DNA of 64,000 nt. Source: Elmis aenea (Eukaryota > Arthropoda > Insecta > Coleoptera > Elmidae). The stretch covers positions 48,646,966 through 48,710,965 of the forward strand of contig OX393576.1 in NCBI GenBank assembly GCA_947652605.1. Direction: 5' to 3'. The notes below the pieces were generated by a model. The model was not told the DNA's origin, searched no databases, and saw nothing but the letters and a program-made list of their open reading frames with translations. Shown in pieces: positions 38,601-46,791 of the stretch; the first letter of the stretch is position 1, and every line of letters begins with the position of its first letter. The position numbers were made by a program, and so were the translations under genes.

Positions 38601-40390
38601 AAACCGGAAAATGCGATTTTTTTAAATCTGCTAGGTATAACTCCTTTGGAGTTTGAAATATTTTAAATGTGTAAAAACGTTGCCGAAGCAACTTTTTAAG
38701 CCGAATCGGATGGAGGTCACAAATATTTTCCAGATAGATTCGTTGTTGTTTTATGATAATTAACTTTAGTTTTTCTTATTGCCGCAATGTTTGCTATTTA
38801 CATAATCTAATAGCATTTATTTTTCTGAATCCATTGGTGTATTACACATGAAATGTTACTTCTTTATTCAATGTCAAATTTAAAAAAAAAAGGTTTTTGA
38901 TTATGTAAACAGCAAAAATTGATTCCATAAGAAAAACTAAAGTTGGTTATCACAAAACAAAAACGAATCGATCTGGAAAAAATTGGTGACTACCATCCGA
39001 TTCGGCTTAAAAAGTTGCTTCGGCAATGTTTTTACACATTTAAACTATTTCAAACTCAAAAGGAGTTACAGACTCATTTTCTCGGATACCGTTTGAGATA
39101 TTTTCTATTTCTCTTTGGATTATTAATAAGCACAAAATTTAGCAACTTTTCCAAATTTAAACCTATAATCTAGCTATTATAATAAGCGAGATCCCCATGC
39201 TTAGGGTTGCCAACTGTTGAAAACAAAAAAAGAGAACACTTTTATCAATAAATTTATTTTCTTTATAAACTTATTCCTATACACGTTTTTTTTACAACAA
39301 TTAAGTAAGATTGGTAACTTAAAAACAAATTCTAATTGCACTTATTCGTATACACGTTTTTTACAATTGAAGGGCTTGGTGCAATAACCGGCTAAACGCC
39401 ATTTTCGAGCAAAGTAAGTTTTGGATCAATTATTGTATAGAAATTTTTTTAACATCGTTTGGTGTAACAATCGTTTATGTATTGAATAAGAAAATGTATT
39501 TGTCATGAAACACCAGGACTCCAAAGAGTTTTTTTAGTTTTTCTCAAAACTACATAGCTGATTCTTGCACCAAACCTTTCAATTATAATACCTATAAGAT
39601 TGGTAACTTAAAAACAAATTTGAATTGCACATATTAAATATAATAATAAATTAAATTTTTTATCTTTTGTGCACTATTAAATCATTATTAATTAGCATAA
39701 TTTAAAAAAGAGGACATTTATATAAATAATAAAAAAAGAAAGAGAACAAAAATATTCTCTTAAAAAAGAGAACATGTTCTCTTTAAAAGAGACCTATTGA
39801 CAACACTACCCATGCTTAAACTCGAATTTCATTCACCCTGTATAACCTTTGCCGGTTTTTTGGTTATATTTATAACGAAAAATCGAAACATGTAGGAATT
39901 ATTATATCTAATACAATTTGAATTTTTAGCCTTTTTTTACGCTATATGTATCTATGTCTATTATCATGGCATTATCGACCATTCTGGTATAAATTTTAAA
40001 GCTTTTTGGTGGCAACCATGGCAGCCTGATGCTATATTCCACGACAATCACCACCAGTATTTCCACGTAAACTTTGGATTTAACGTATTTATTTGGGATA
40101 AGGTACTTTCATTAAATAATGGCGTATGATTTAATATTGTAAAAAATTAATTTCAGTTGCACGGAACATATAGGCGGAAGGATCGTGTGTACCATGAAGA
40201 TATTTATTACGGATCAGGTAAATCCATTACAAATGCAACAGCAGAAGAACTTAAAACTGATATAGAAGAAAGGTTATCAGAAAATCCTTTGGCTTACAGA
40301 GGAAATAAGTTGGAGTATAAGTTGAGTGATAAGGATATTAAAACAATTAGCAAAGGTGAACGATGTAAGCAAACCAAAAAATCTAAATAA
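20484..40390 (+). CDS. Fatty acid hydroxylase / sterol desaturase superfamily protein, six-exon gene model
   Basis: Joined exons: 20484-20652, 29503-29699, 31907-32158, 32869-33052, 39930-40102 and 40157-40390. All introns are GT-AG, phases agree, and the product is 402 residues. Seen: hydrophobic segments near residues 42-55, 101-121, 153-172 and 192-206; histidine clusters H214-RIM-H218, H227-KL-HH231 and H305-DN-HH309, plus H245-PVE and D284-HSG. Family knowledge: this spacing is the di-iron site of the ERG3/ERG25/FAXDC2 superfamily, ER-membrane enzymes that hydroxylate or desaturate sterols or lipids with O2. Inferred: an ER-resident lipid oxidase. Insects do not make sterols de novo, so the substrate may be a dietary sterol or another lipid. 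The start is the first in-frame ATG of a segment lacking an obvious upstream coding exon; a non-coding first exon further upstream is possible. Homology to a specific subfamily needs a database search. Confidence 0.93.
20653..21895. other. Intron 1, first part, without recognised elements
   Basis: Plain AT-rich intron sequence. A segment near 21580-21665 has repeated CGATTA/ACCGATT words and may be a decayed element. Confidence 0.35.
21904..22173. mobile_element. hAT-type MITE with perfect target duplication (intron 1)
   Basis: Terminal repeats CAGTGGTTTCCAACCT and AGGTTGGAAACCACTG. Perfect 8 bp duplication AGTTAACA at 21896-21903 and 22174-22181. Internal GCGCCCCC blocks resemble 12194-12473. 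At 270 bp it has no coding capacity; the exact duplication suggests a relatively recent insertion. Confidence 0.93.
22255..23560 (-). pseudogene. RTE-type LINE reverse transcriptase remnant (intron 1)
   Basis: On the - strand, pieces appear in order: REHVQLRLGEEQTAFGP, LTCIDLKAAFDTVDKKEI, IRSTYLTVKAKVQTAGQ, NKGIIQGDSLSPLLFIIFM, a segment near 22900-23070 corresponding to NVNINKTKTMMV, then ILERVTTYEFLGSII, ITLPTITYASENRTLRKKVE and RRKWIDQIR-like followed by VRGTPLRRLKRQKK near the 3' end. These match the RTE-clade ORF2 order. Frames are broken by many stops and the catalytic F/YADD region is decayed. It is transcribed antisense within the host intron. Confidence 0.85.
23565..24760. other. Intron 1, middle part, without recognised elements
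   Basis: AT-rich with no repeat or exon seen. Confidence 0.35.
24954..25660 (-). mobile_element. Mariner-type element remnant with 100 bp inverted repeats
   Basis: Inverted repeats around 25012-25110 and 25548-25648 share TGCAAAGTGAAGAATAACAT and TCAAGTATCCTCTTGAACG. Inside lies a transposase C-terminus on the - strand (25206-25503). The left outer edge shows CAGGGTGACTTGTAGGAAAC; the matching right outer edge is not obvious. AACTCGGTTGATTTTCAAG occurs twice (24989 and 25127). Confidence 0.65.
25206..25503 (-). pseudogene. Tc1/mariner superfamily transposase C-terminal fragment
   Basis: Reads NTFPGRIISRFGD, WPPRSPDLSSCDFFLWG, HLKERVFAHKPRTLRELKDA to a stop after MDIIFHN. The PRSPDLxxxDFFLWG block holds the last catalytic Asp of DDE_3-type transposases of insect mariner relatives. 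The catalytic N-terminal two thirds and the DNA-binding domain are absent, so it is a dead fragment with a clean reading frame of about 98 codons. Confidence 0.85.
26135..26800. other. Intron 1, without recognised elements
   Basis: AT-rich; nothing recognised. Confidence 0.35.
26813..27476. mobile_element. MITE with TCTATTCTC/GAATAG ends and TGTAGCG words
   Basis: Left end TCTATTCTCTACGCACTATA and the right end, on the - strand, GCTATTCTGTACCGACACGATG are similar, followed by a shared block ACGATGTA..GTTATA..GCTGTAGCG-like in both. Words GTTATAGCG and GTGCTATAAC recur inside. Higher GC than the intron around it. Ends and target duplication are uncertain; a Harbinger-type MITE is possible. 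Confidence 0.5.
27808..28522. mobile_element. 715 bp palindromic element flanked by TTA (intron 1)
   Basis: Opens CAAGGGAAGGTCACGATACG and ends with the complement CGTATCGTGACCTTCCCTTG. Flanked by TTA at 27805-27807 and 28523-28525. The arms of over 300 bp pair closely (GGCATCAAAACTAAATG, GCGATCGCGTTGGCCATGAA), with a loop around 28130-28190. The 3 bp TTA target differs from the TA of the CAGGGTG foldbacks and would fit a PIF/Harbinger-type origin (inference). Open frames in the arms are mirror images. Confidence 0.85.
28530..29500. other. Intron 1, last part, without recognised elements
   Basis: AT-rich; a normal pyrimidine-rich acceptor region precedes exon 2. Confidence 0.35.
29503..29699 (+). 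CDS. Exon 2 of the fatty acid hydroxylase gene
   Basis: Starts after TTTCAG, completing glycine codon 57, and ends before GTAAGT in phase 0. Encodes residues 57-122: an amphipathic linker (GEWLNIGVHIAKQFGF) and a hydrophobic segment (YFWLGSTLISFSMYLGIGG). It lies 8.85 kb from exon 1, across a repeat-filled intron. Confidence 0.9.
29911..30192. mobile_element. 280 bp CAGGGTG-type palindromic MITE (intron 2)
   Basis: Starts CAGGGTGTAGAATAGGATCA after TA; the right arm ends with TTCTACATTCTG followed by TA. The arms share ATTACGCAA/TTGCGTAAT and AAAATTT blocks. No coding capacity. Confidence 0.65.
30266..30730. mobile_element. 465 bp palindromic MITE (intron 2)
   Basis: TA-flanked. Left GAGGGTGGTCCAAATTCGAT; right end is the near-complement ATCGAATTCGGACCACCGTC. 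Arms pair across ATGTGCAGTTTTTT, TATTTATAATGTG and GTTGTAAATATC blocks. The 71-codon open frame on the - strand lies entirely in the palindrome. Confidence 0.85.
30872..31166. mobile_element. hAT-type MITE (intron 2)
   Basis: Ends CAATGGTTCTCAACCTGCCG and TGTTGAGAAACACTG, a typical CAGTGGTTCTCAACCT-like inverted repeat. An internal G run follows CTCTAGGGGGGG. Flanking 8-mers do not match clearly, so the copy is old. Confidence 0.65.
31170..31905. other. Intron 2, last part
   Basis: AT-rich with no recognised element; ends in a good acceptor (CATTCTTTCAG). Confidence 0.35.
31907..32158 (+). CDS. Exon 3 of the fatty acid hydroxylase gene
   Basis: Starts after CTTTCAG and ends CAG before GTAAAT; phase 0 at both ends, 84 codons (residues 123-206). 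Contains the polar loop WYFYVRQRDRAEEWKCQP, a long hydrophobic segment (ILFGLAVLFLNGTMSSFL) and the tryptophan-rich PWWWLILQVPIVFIYQ that leads into the first histidine cluster in exon 4. Confidence 0.93.
32159..32868. other. Intron 3 without recognised elements
   Basis: 710 bp of AT-rich sequence between donor GTAAAT and acceptor TTTTCCAG. No element ends seen. Confidence 0.45.
32869..33052 (+). CDS. Exon 4 of the fatty acid hydroxylase gene (histidine clusters 1 and 2)
   Basis: Starts after TTTTCCAG and ends CATTGGG before GTATGT, phase 1. Encodes residues 207-267. It holds HRIMH (214-218), HKLHH (227-231) and the conserved IHPVE (244-248). In this family the two clusters bind part of the di-iron centre and face the cytosol. 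All expected histidines are present, so the enzyme looks catalytically intact. Confidence 0.95.
33263..35482. mobile_element. piggyBac-like element with an inserted MITE (intron 4)
   Basis: TTAA at 33259-33262 then CCCTAGGTTTACCGTTAA; right end has the near-complement TACCTCAATGGTAAAGCTAGGG, with the right TTAA decayed (TAGA). Palindromic motif GTACCCGGGTAC at 33308-33319 and 35264-35275, and TACCCGGGTA near 35453-35462. A tandem-like TTATTATTCAAAAACATTT repeat lies at about 34375-34480. A possible short coding start on the - strand at 35115 (MDNEVAGPSNATGTG, followed by a GTCAGT donor-like site) is unidentified. A 947 bp MITE sits inside. Confidence 0.75.
33364..34310. mobile_element. TA-flanked MITE with iterated GTAATATGGAACCC words (intron 4)
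   Basis: Ends GAGGAGAAGGTGGTAATATG and CATATTACCACCTTCTCCTC are complementary; TA on both sides. The word GTAATATGGAACCC recurs at 33376, 33574, 33872 and 33893, and its complement at about 33907, 33931, 34268 and 34287. No coding region recognised. Same design as 41801-43114 and the pogo-like 50855-53359, so probably a pogo-type derivative (inference). Confidence 0.85.
35490..36428. other. Intron 4, without recognised elements
   Basis: AT-rich. About 35855-36050 (GTACCCTGGTAA, CTGAGAATGCATTTTATGCAGCAG) matches 43770-43900, showing another dispersed repeat of unknown type in the same orientation. Confidence 0.5.
36659..36850 (+). pseudogene. HARBI1-like transposase N-terminal fragment
   Basis: Begins MDIDFINMIDDADDD, then DPVIPRRRFVRANPFTDF, FFMRFRLTKETV and LDQIEPQLEY before the reading frame runs into the inserted palindrome. 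The RFRLSKETV..LL..I pattern is typical of the N-terminus of Harbinger/HARBI1 transposases. The DDE catalytic domain is missing. Confidence 0.75.
36852..37775. mobile_element. 924 bp CAGGGTGT palindromic foldback element (intron 4)
   Basis: TA-flanked; starts CAGGGTGTTTGAAATTCGAG and ends with its complement. Arms of about 400 bp pair throughout (GCTCATTAATAATCCAAAGA and its complement, GCCGAATCGGATGG / CCATCCGATTCGGC). Same family as 38446-39840 and, more distantly, the single arm from 55310. Confidence 0.9.
37790..37838 (-). pseudogene. Start of a Harbinger Myb/SANT-like accessory protein
   Basis: Reads MEEKQLLVSLVEENKIN from an ATG on the - strand before the deletion junction. PIF/Harbinger elements encode a Myb-like DNA-binding partner besides the transposase; the position facing the transposase start fits that role. 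It is too short to be sure. Confidence 0.45.
38446..39840. mobile_element. Second copy of the same foldback family, split by an hAT MITE (intron 4)
   Basis: TA-flanked; starts CAGGGTGATTGAAATTCGAG, ends with GAATTTCATTCACCCTG. Arms and central block (GCCGAATCGGATGGAGGTCA, AAACAAAAACGAATCG) match 36852-37775. The right arm is interrupted at 39204-39810 by an hAT element. Confidence 0.9.
39204..39810. mobile_element. hAT-type element inserted in the foldback (intron 4)
   Basis: Perfect 8 bp duplication CATGCTTA at 39196-39203 and 39811-39818. Ends GGGTTGCCAACTGTTGA and TATTGACAACACTACC are imperfect inverted repeats, followed by AAAAGAGAACA / TGTTCTCTTT in both ends. Internal sequence repeats ACGTTTTTTACAA and TTGGTAACTTAAAAACAAAT. 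No transposase. Confidence 0.88.
39930..40102 (+). CDS. Exon 5 of the fatty acid hydroxylase gene (histidine cluster 3)
   Basis: Starts after TTTTTAG, completing alanine codon 268, and ends GATAAG before GTACTT. Encodes residues 268-325 with HGIIDHSG (280-287), WWQPWQPD (294-301) and FHDNHHQYFHVNFG (304-317), the third iron-binding cluster. It is separated from exon 4 by a 6.9 kb intron holding three large nested elements. Confidence 0.95.
40157..40390 (+). CDS. Exon 6 (last) of the fatty acid hydroxylase gene
   Basis: Starts after AATTTCAG following a 54 bp intron and runs 77 codons to TAA. It opens LHGTYRRKDRVYHEDIYYG, continuing the WDK-GTYR signature that follows histidine cluster 3 in this superfamily, then a charged tail rich in Glu and Lys ending KQTKKSK. 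The terminal KxKxx-like lysines could act as ER retrieval signal (inference). No AATAAA signal was seen close to the stop. Confidence 0.93.
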   Translation: MHGTYRRKDRVYHEDIYYGSGKSITNATAEELKTDIEERLSENPLAYRGNKLEYKLSDKDIKTISKGERCKQTKKSK

Positions 40391-40394
40391 TGTT

Positions 40395-41588
40395 TAGCTG
40401 TAATTATTATGACATAAGAAAAAAGTATTCGTGTATCAAAATTAAGTTGATAAAAAGTTATTTAAAAACATATGTGAAATTTTCACACACGTGTTATCAA
40501 TATCAATTTAGGAAATCCCCTGAGGATTTAAGGACGCTCGATGTGCAGCCATCTCAATGAAATCGATAGTTTCAAACTTTAGTACTGCGTTTTATGATCC
40601 ATAAAGCAACTTTGATGTGCAAGAACATTTTATATGGTTATCTAGTTTCAGCCATCGTCGCTGTTAAAAGTATAAATTGTACCATCTTGCGAGTTGAAGA
40701 ATTTTACAGTATTTTTATTGCAGCGTTGCGCTTAACACCGCACTGCATGTAGGCCATTTTAAACGTATGGTAAACCTTTTGCGTGAAAATATCGGTTAAA
40801 AGTAATAAGACACCTTATCATAAAAAAACAGGTACCATTTTTGTTTACATTTAATTTCTTTAGATTACCGTTTTCTAAGGCAGCGTTTCCCAACTTAGTT
40901 TAGCCACGGGACCATTATATAACTTTTAGATTTAGAACAATACGGAATACCGATAGCTTTTTACATAGCATCCATTCTATACTATATTTTATATGAAATT
41001 TAAAAAATTCTTGAGGAAGTTACGGGAACGTACCCACTCTTAAATTAAATAATTATTATTGTTAACGATTCACTGCTTTTTAGTTTTAAAATATAAAATA
41101 ATGGCATCTGTAATTCGTTCTAATTTTGTTTTGAAACCCTCGCTAAAGCTTCTAGTAACCCTAGGGTTTTGCGCAACACTATTTGAAAAACGCTGTCTAC
41201 GGTGTAGTCTCCGAGACCTTTCCTGTGGGTCGGTGAGATCACTAAAGAAATAAACAACTATGTGAAACCATGTTATTCTTTCCAATAATTGTATTGTGTT
41301 TTTTAAAATCAAGTTATAATAGGTACAAATTTTATGTAGTTGCTTGTTATTGTTAAATAAATTAATAAACGTTTTAAAAATTTGTTAGTTTTAATTTACA
41401 TCTCTACATTAAACCCAAACAAAATTGTTTGGAATGCTTACTTATATTTGAGAGAACACAAAAAATAAGCAAACGATAACAAAAAGGAAGTTGTACAAAT
41501 CTCTATGGGGTATGCGCCGTTAAAATTAAAAAAAAACAACTTGTAATTCGATTAGTTAGCGAAGGAATGCCGATAAAAAATGATTTGT
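40395..41588. other. 3' flank of the hydroxylase gene
   Basis: Presumably holds the 3' UTR. AATAAA-like signals occur only far away (about 41355). A lone hAT-like end CAGCGTTTCCCAACTT lies at 40886 without a partner. No exon recognised. Confidence 0.4.
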
Positions 41589-41591
41589 TAT

Positions 41592-43742
41592 GTACAGGGT
41601 GTTTCACTTTTCCATGGGACACTATTGCTATCTCCGTAAATAATGAAAATACAAGGTTGGTTAGATGGAACAAAAGTTAGCTATTTAGGAGTGTATTTTA
41701 AACAAGATCTTGTTTTGTTTAAAAATACCATGGCTTGCGTAATAACTATAACAAATAAACCGAAATCGATCAAAATTTTTAAACTTAAATATCTCGGCTA
41801 GGGGAGACCGGGGATAAAAGTAACACGGGTAGGTTGTAACAGTGCCTAAAGTTTCTTTAATTTTTGTTTTATATCGCCCTAAACGCTTTTGCAATGTTAA
41901 GTTACATCCAGCTCCCTACCTACATTGCTAGTTTTCATCTGTCATAGAGGTTAACTTTTTGCCAGCCAGAGTCACTATTTTCCGCCTAAAAGTTACTGCG
42001 TTGTCTCGTCCGTCGAGTAACTTTTAGGCGATCTCTAAAATAGGAACAAAAAAGTACCTCTATTATTTTGTTCTAAATTTAGTTGGCTATTGGTGGATGC
42101 AATACAATTTGACGTTAGAATCGTGGTTAATTGTGGATTCCCTGATTTTGTTTTTGTGTACACTTGGGGTCAAAAGTAACAAACCAACAACAATTAATGT
42201 TTTCACTTGCAAATGTTCACTCTTAGCACATAATTGGTGGCTTTCTTCGTAGATAAGAATATACAAGAGTTGTCGGAATAATTTTCCAGTTTGTTGTATC
42301 TTTTTGATTCACATTTTTAAATATGTAGGTACTTATAATCTTGGCAAACCTGGTAACTGCAGTCCCAAATTATTAAATTATAAAACTCAGTATATAATAT
42401 CGGTTTAATGATGGAAATGTACCTATGTAAAGCTAAATAATTTCTTAAAAAGAATTTTAAATTATAAAACCTATGTAAATTGGTAAGATCTGGTACTTTT
42501 GATTTTCCTACCAGCCGCCATTGTTTTTATTCTATTACCTTAATATTTATAACTTAATATAAACAAAGCTTTAACCAACCCAACTTAACCTGACCCTCTT
42601 TTACTGATTTAATGAATGACGGTCAGTTTAAGGGCGGTTATATTTAAAAAAAATAAAACAAACAGTTATTATGATCCAGTATAAATTTAATAATTTGGGA
42701 CCGCCCTTACCTGGTATTACATACTGTTCACTTATTATTTTGTATTGTACCAAAGATATTTTTTTTTATTTTTTCATTTTGCTAATGTGTATTTTGGAAT
42801 CAAATATCAATTTTGTTGATGAATACTTATATATTTATATATGCTTATGAGCTGTGTAAATTATTTTGCCGTTACAACTTACCCCAATCATTGTTACTTT
42901 TAGCCCCAACGTTGAGGTTGAAAGTAACAGCTGTCTTACTAAAGAACATTTTTTTTTTCTAACAGTTGCTTTACGAAACACACGAAATAAATATCTTGGA
43001 AGCAAGATAAATGTCCAATCTATCATTAAACCAATTTGAATGTAAAAAATTTGTAATAATCTATGAGAAATTAAATAAAAACAAAAAAATGTTACTTTTA
43101 TCGCCGGTCTCCCCTACTGTTGCGAATAGGTACACAAAAACGCTAAAGGAAAAACGTTTTGTAGATTTTGATTGCTATAAAATGGCGATAGTCAGATTTT
43201 TATTTATAAATTACAAGATATTTGACAAAACAACTTTTTTTTTTAAATGGCAGTCTTAGTAGGTGATGACTTAGATTTAAATATTATTTTTTTCTCTTTA
43301 CAATGATAAAATGTTTTATATGTCTATTTTCAAAAATAAGCGAAATAACCAAAAACATGCAAAATCTGATAAAAATCAAGAAATTCTATTGCCTTTTTAA
43401 AAAACTTAAATGTTAAAAAAAATTTAAAGTGCTTTATCGCTAAAATTTTCACAAAAATGTAAATTTTACAAAAACGGTTAACTTTAGACCCACATGACCT
43501 TTTACATTTTCTAAAGTAAATTTTTAAGAGGAATCCAAAAATGTAAAAATATCCAAGGTGTTCTATTTAAAATTCAAAGTTTGAGTCCGTTTCCGGTTGA
43601 ATCGGAAGTCGTATTGCAACCTTAATATTTTCATCGAATCCGAAAAATACCATAACGCTCAGATACAAAATTTCATTGTTATATATGCAATAGGGTTTTA
43701 GATATTTGTCTGTTTCCATACTTTTGCGCATCCCTGTATTAT
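41592..43742. repeat. CAGGGTG repeat split by a TA-flanked element
   Basis: Left end TACAGGGTGTTTCACTTTTCC at about 41593 and right end, on the - strand, TACAGGGATGCGCAAAAGTATGG near 43738. The right part (43420-43740) matches 440-560 and 2526-2696. The element at 41801-43114 is inserted in it. Whether the two outer parts are one original element is an inference. Confidence 0.45.
41801..43114. mobile_element. TA-flanked element with iterated AAAAGTAAC words
   Basis: Perfect ends GGGGAGACCGG and CCGGTCTCCCC, TA on both sides (41799-41800 and 43115-43116). Words GATAAAAGTAACAC (left), GTCAAAAGTAACAAAC (42170), GTTACTTTTAGCCCCAACG and TTGAAAGTAACAGC (42893-42928), and GTTACTTTTATCG (right). No clear coding region. 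1314 bp. Layout parallels 33364-34310 and 50855-53359. Confidence 0.85.
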
Positions 43743-43744
43743 CA

Positions 43745-44217
43745 AATACTTTTACAGTTCTCTTTTTGTGTACCCTGGTAATGCGGAGCAAAATAGCTTT
43801 TTTTAAACAAAAACGATGTCTCTTTTTTGCTAGATGGTGTCAAGACAATTCCACTTACATCAATAGAGACTAAGAACGCATTTTATGCAGCAGAACTTTC
43901 TGTTAATAAATTAAGAATAAAACTAAGCGACTGAATTATAGAACACTATTGATTTTTAAATCATCTTACAAAAATGTATTGTACAAATTATTTTAATGTG
44001 CTCCTCAACATAAAACTGCAATAGAAACGTATGTTTCTTTCACCAACATTATTTTATTATTTATTATAATCATGAAGCAAAATACATTACCTACGTATAT
44101 GATTTGGAGTTGGTTTGAAGTAATAAACCGCTACCTTCCTTTTTACGGAAAATCCCGGGAAGAAGACCAATTTCTTCCTGGAATCTCGGTACAAGAAAAA
44201 ATGTCAAATATGAGATA
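43745..44217. repeat. Dispersed repeat copy related to 35855-36050
   Basis: GTACCCTGGTAA, AGACAATTCCA and GCATTTTATGCAGCAG blocks correspond to 35861-36003, in the same order. Nature unknown. Confidence 0.5.
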
Positions 44218-44225
44218 CCCTAGCT

Positions 44226-44451
44226 CTGTGGTCACTCCAACCCGTCGATCGCGACGTCCTCACTGGTCGATCTCGAAGATTTTATATTTTTAATAATAAA
44301 TTTTTTCCATAGTTACCTTTTTTATGCTATGCAATGCTTTACTAAACAATACAATTTTGCGGCAATAATTTTAAAATTCTTCGACAGTAGATCTCGGGTA
44401 CGAGTTAGACATAAAAAGTGATCCTAGACCACAAAAGGTTGGGGACCACTG
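44226..44451. mobile_element. 226 bp hAT-type MITE
   Basis: Ends CTGTGGTCACTCCAACCC and AAAGGTTGGGGACCACTG (complement CAGTGGTCCCCAACCTTT). Flanking 8-mers CCCTAGCT and CCCTAGTT agree at 7 of 8. GC-rich CGTCGATCGCGACG near the left end. Confidence 0.8.
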
Positions 44452-44454
44452 CCC

Positions 44455-45515
44455 TAGTTGCACCGTATCTCGCCAGTGTATTGCGCCTGACAAAGGGTTA
44501 ACAGTTACTTTTCTATCTTTTACATTACGATAGATTTTACAGTACCACAAGGTTCTTATAATTGTATGTTAAAGCCATAAACAAAAATGTTAATAATGTA
44601 TAATTTGAATGGTAGAATGCAAAGAAGTGATATATAAAATTGTTAATATTTTAATGTACATTAAACCTACGGCTCAATTTTTAAGTGGTTTCAGCCCATT
44701 TTTGAAGTTTTGATTATGAAGCTTTTGCGTTGTTGCTTATTATGAAAATTACGTAATCCATACGAAGTTTGTGCTGCTTAGAGTGACATAATTTTGAAGC
44801 AGTATACCACTTAGTTACTACTCAGAGAGCACTTTCCAGAATTTATTTGTTGGGTTAGTCCAAAATCGACACCACCCTCGACCGACGCGCTTCTTATTAT
44901 TACAAGACCGGTCGCGTAGAGTAATTTGTACACCAAATCTTTAAAAATTAATAACCCATGTGTTTGATATTGGTTTATATTTGATTGCAAGAATCACATT
45001 TCATTGTGGCGTCTACGTTTGTCCTACATAATTAGAGTAATTGAGTAATTTTACCACCCTACTACAGAGCCTTGAGTTGCGACAACGTACTTAATTACTT
45101 ATTTGGAAGTCAAAATGACGTTAAAGGAATACACGAAGTCTTTTACGATAAGATTTAGACAGAAGTACCACACTGAATTTCATAAAATTGGGGTACTTTA
45201 TTCTCGAGGGTTAAATATTGCCCATATTTGTTTTAGTGCGTTTTTTTTTACCTTTACTTGTTTGTAATAAACAATAAGATTCACTGTAAAAGAATTAAGG
45301 ATAAGACATTTTTGCTACACATATCTATCAACAATGTTAAAGTTTTAACCGGCAGCATGAAAAAAAATTATAGATAAATACATATAATTAAAATACAAAT
45401 ACACTGTTTACATTAAGATTTACAAATTACTCAAGAAAGTTGTGTTTAAAACTTAATAAATGATTAAAATACAATTTTTTGAAATGACTTCTTTCTTAAT
45501 TAAATTTGTCCAAGA
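44455..45515. other. Non-coding AT-rich sequence
   Basis: Nothing recognised. Confidence 0.35.
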
Positions 45516-45521
45516 TATAAA

Positions 45522-46791
45522 TTTATAACTTATTCACCAACATTCCCACAGATTTAGCTATTAGTATAATTCTAAAAAAATGGGACACTATTTCAAGTTA
45601 TACAAAAATAGAAAAAAATTTGTTCTTTGAAATTATAAATTTTATATTCAGTTCTTGTTATTTCACAGTTAATAATACAATTTATAAACAAACTTATGGA
45701 CTCCCTATGGGACAACCAATATCGCCTATAATAGCGGAAATTTTATTAGATGACCTTTTGGAAACAGTAGTACCGAACATACCTTTTAACATCCCTTTCA
45801 TTAAAAAATATGTAGACGACTTGATTCTAGCGTTACCGGAAAATGAAATTTAAAACACATTAAACAACTTTTTAATAGTTTTCATCCCAAATTACAATTT
45901 ACTTATGAAAAAGAAACAAACAATTCAATTAATTATTTAGAAGTGACATTACACAGAGACAAAAATAATAGAACAATTTACACCAATTGGTATAAAAAAA
46001 GTAGTAAATCTACCAGATTGTTGAATTTTCACTCCCACCATCCCATCCACCAAAAATTAAATATCATTAAAAATATAAGAAGAAGAATCGAAACATTATC
46101 TGATGATAGATTTCATGCCATAAATTTTAACAAGGCAAAAACATTTTTAATACAAAATAATTACCCCCTAAAGATCATTAACAAATACCTAATAAATAAT
46201 AATAATAACATAACAACAACAAACATTTCAAAATCATTAAATCCTGTAAAATTCTACAAAATTCCATATGTAAAAATTCTTTTAGAAAATTTATCATCCA
46301 TTTTAAAACACCATAATATTCAATTAGTGTATAAAAATCAATGTACCCTACAATCAGTGTATACAAAATTAAAAGATCCTACAAATAAAATTTTAAAAAA
46401 CAATTTAATATATAGCTGCTCTTGTGATCAATGCAATACCATATACATAGGACAGACCAAACAAACATTACGAAATAGAATGTATGGTCACAAAAGCGAT
46501 GTTAAAAAATTGAAAGACAATTTAAATTTGAATAATAATAACAAAAATATTCCAAAAACCACTAGCTTAACAGAACACATGTTAAATACCAATCACAATT
46601 TCAATTTAAATGACGTTAAGATTGTTCACCACGAAGAAAATTTGTTTAAAAGACTTATAGCTGAAAGTATTTATATTAATGTAAACAAAAATGCATGTAA
46701 TGACAGATCTGACATTGATAACATAATATGTCAAAAGACTTACAAATTACTTTTTGATATCTGTAACCAAAACAGTTTAATAATTAAATAA
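45522..46791 (+). pseudogene. Penelope-like retroelement: reverse transcriptase end plus GIY-YIG endonuclease
   Basis: Frame 1 from about 45530 reads NLFTNIPTDLAISIIL, YKQTYGLPMGQPISPIIAE and FIKKYVDDLILALPENEI: RT motifs with PMGxPxSP and catalytic YVDD. A one-base shift near 45850 moves the frame to KHIKQLF, NYLEVTLHRDKNN, then runs uninterrupted to TAA at 46791. Residues from about 46405 include IYSCSCDQCNTIYIGQTKQT and LRNRMYGHKSD, the CxxC-containing linker and GIY-YIG nuclease (YIG, R, and H positions), then TEHMLNTNHNFN. This order is diagnostic of Penelope-like elements. The copy is 5'-truncated with one frameshift, otherwise very well preserved, so it is young. Confidence 0.93.

Noticed and set aside
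40886..40901. hAT-like end CAGCGTTTCCCAACTT downstream of the gene
   Set aside because: No partner end seen in the next kilobase.
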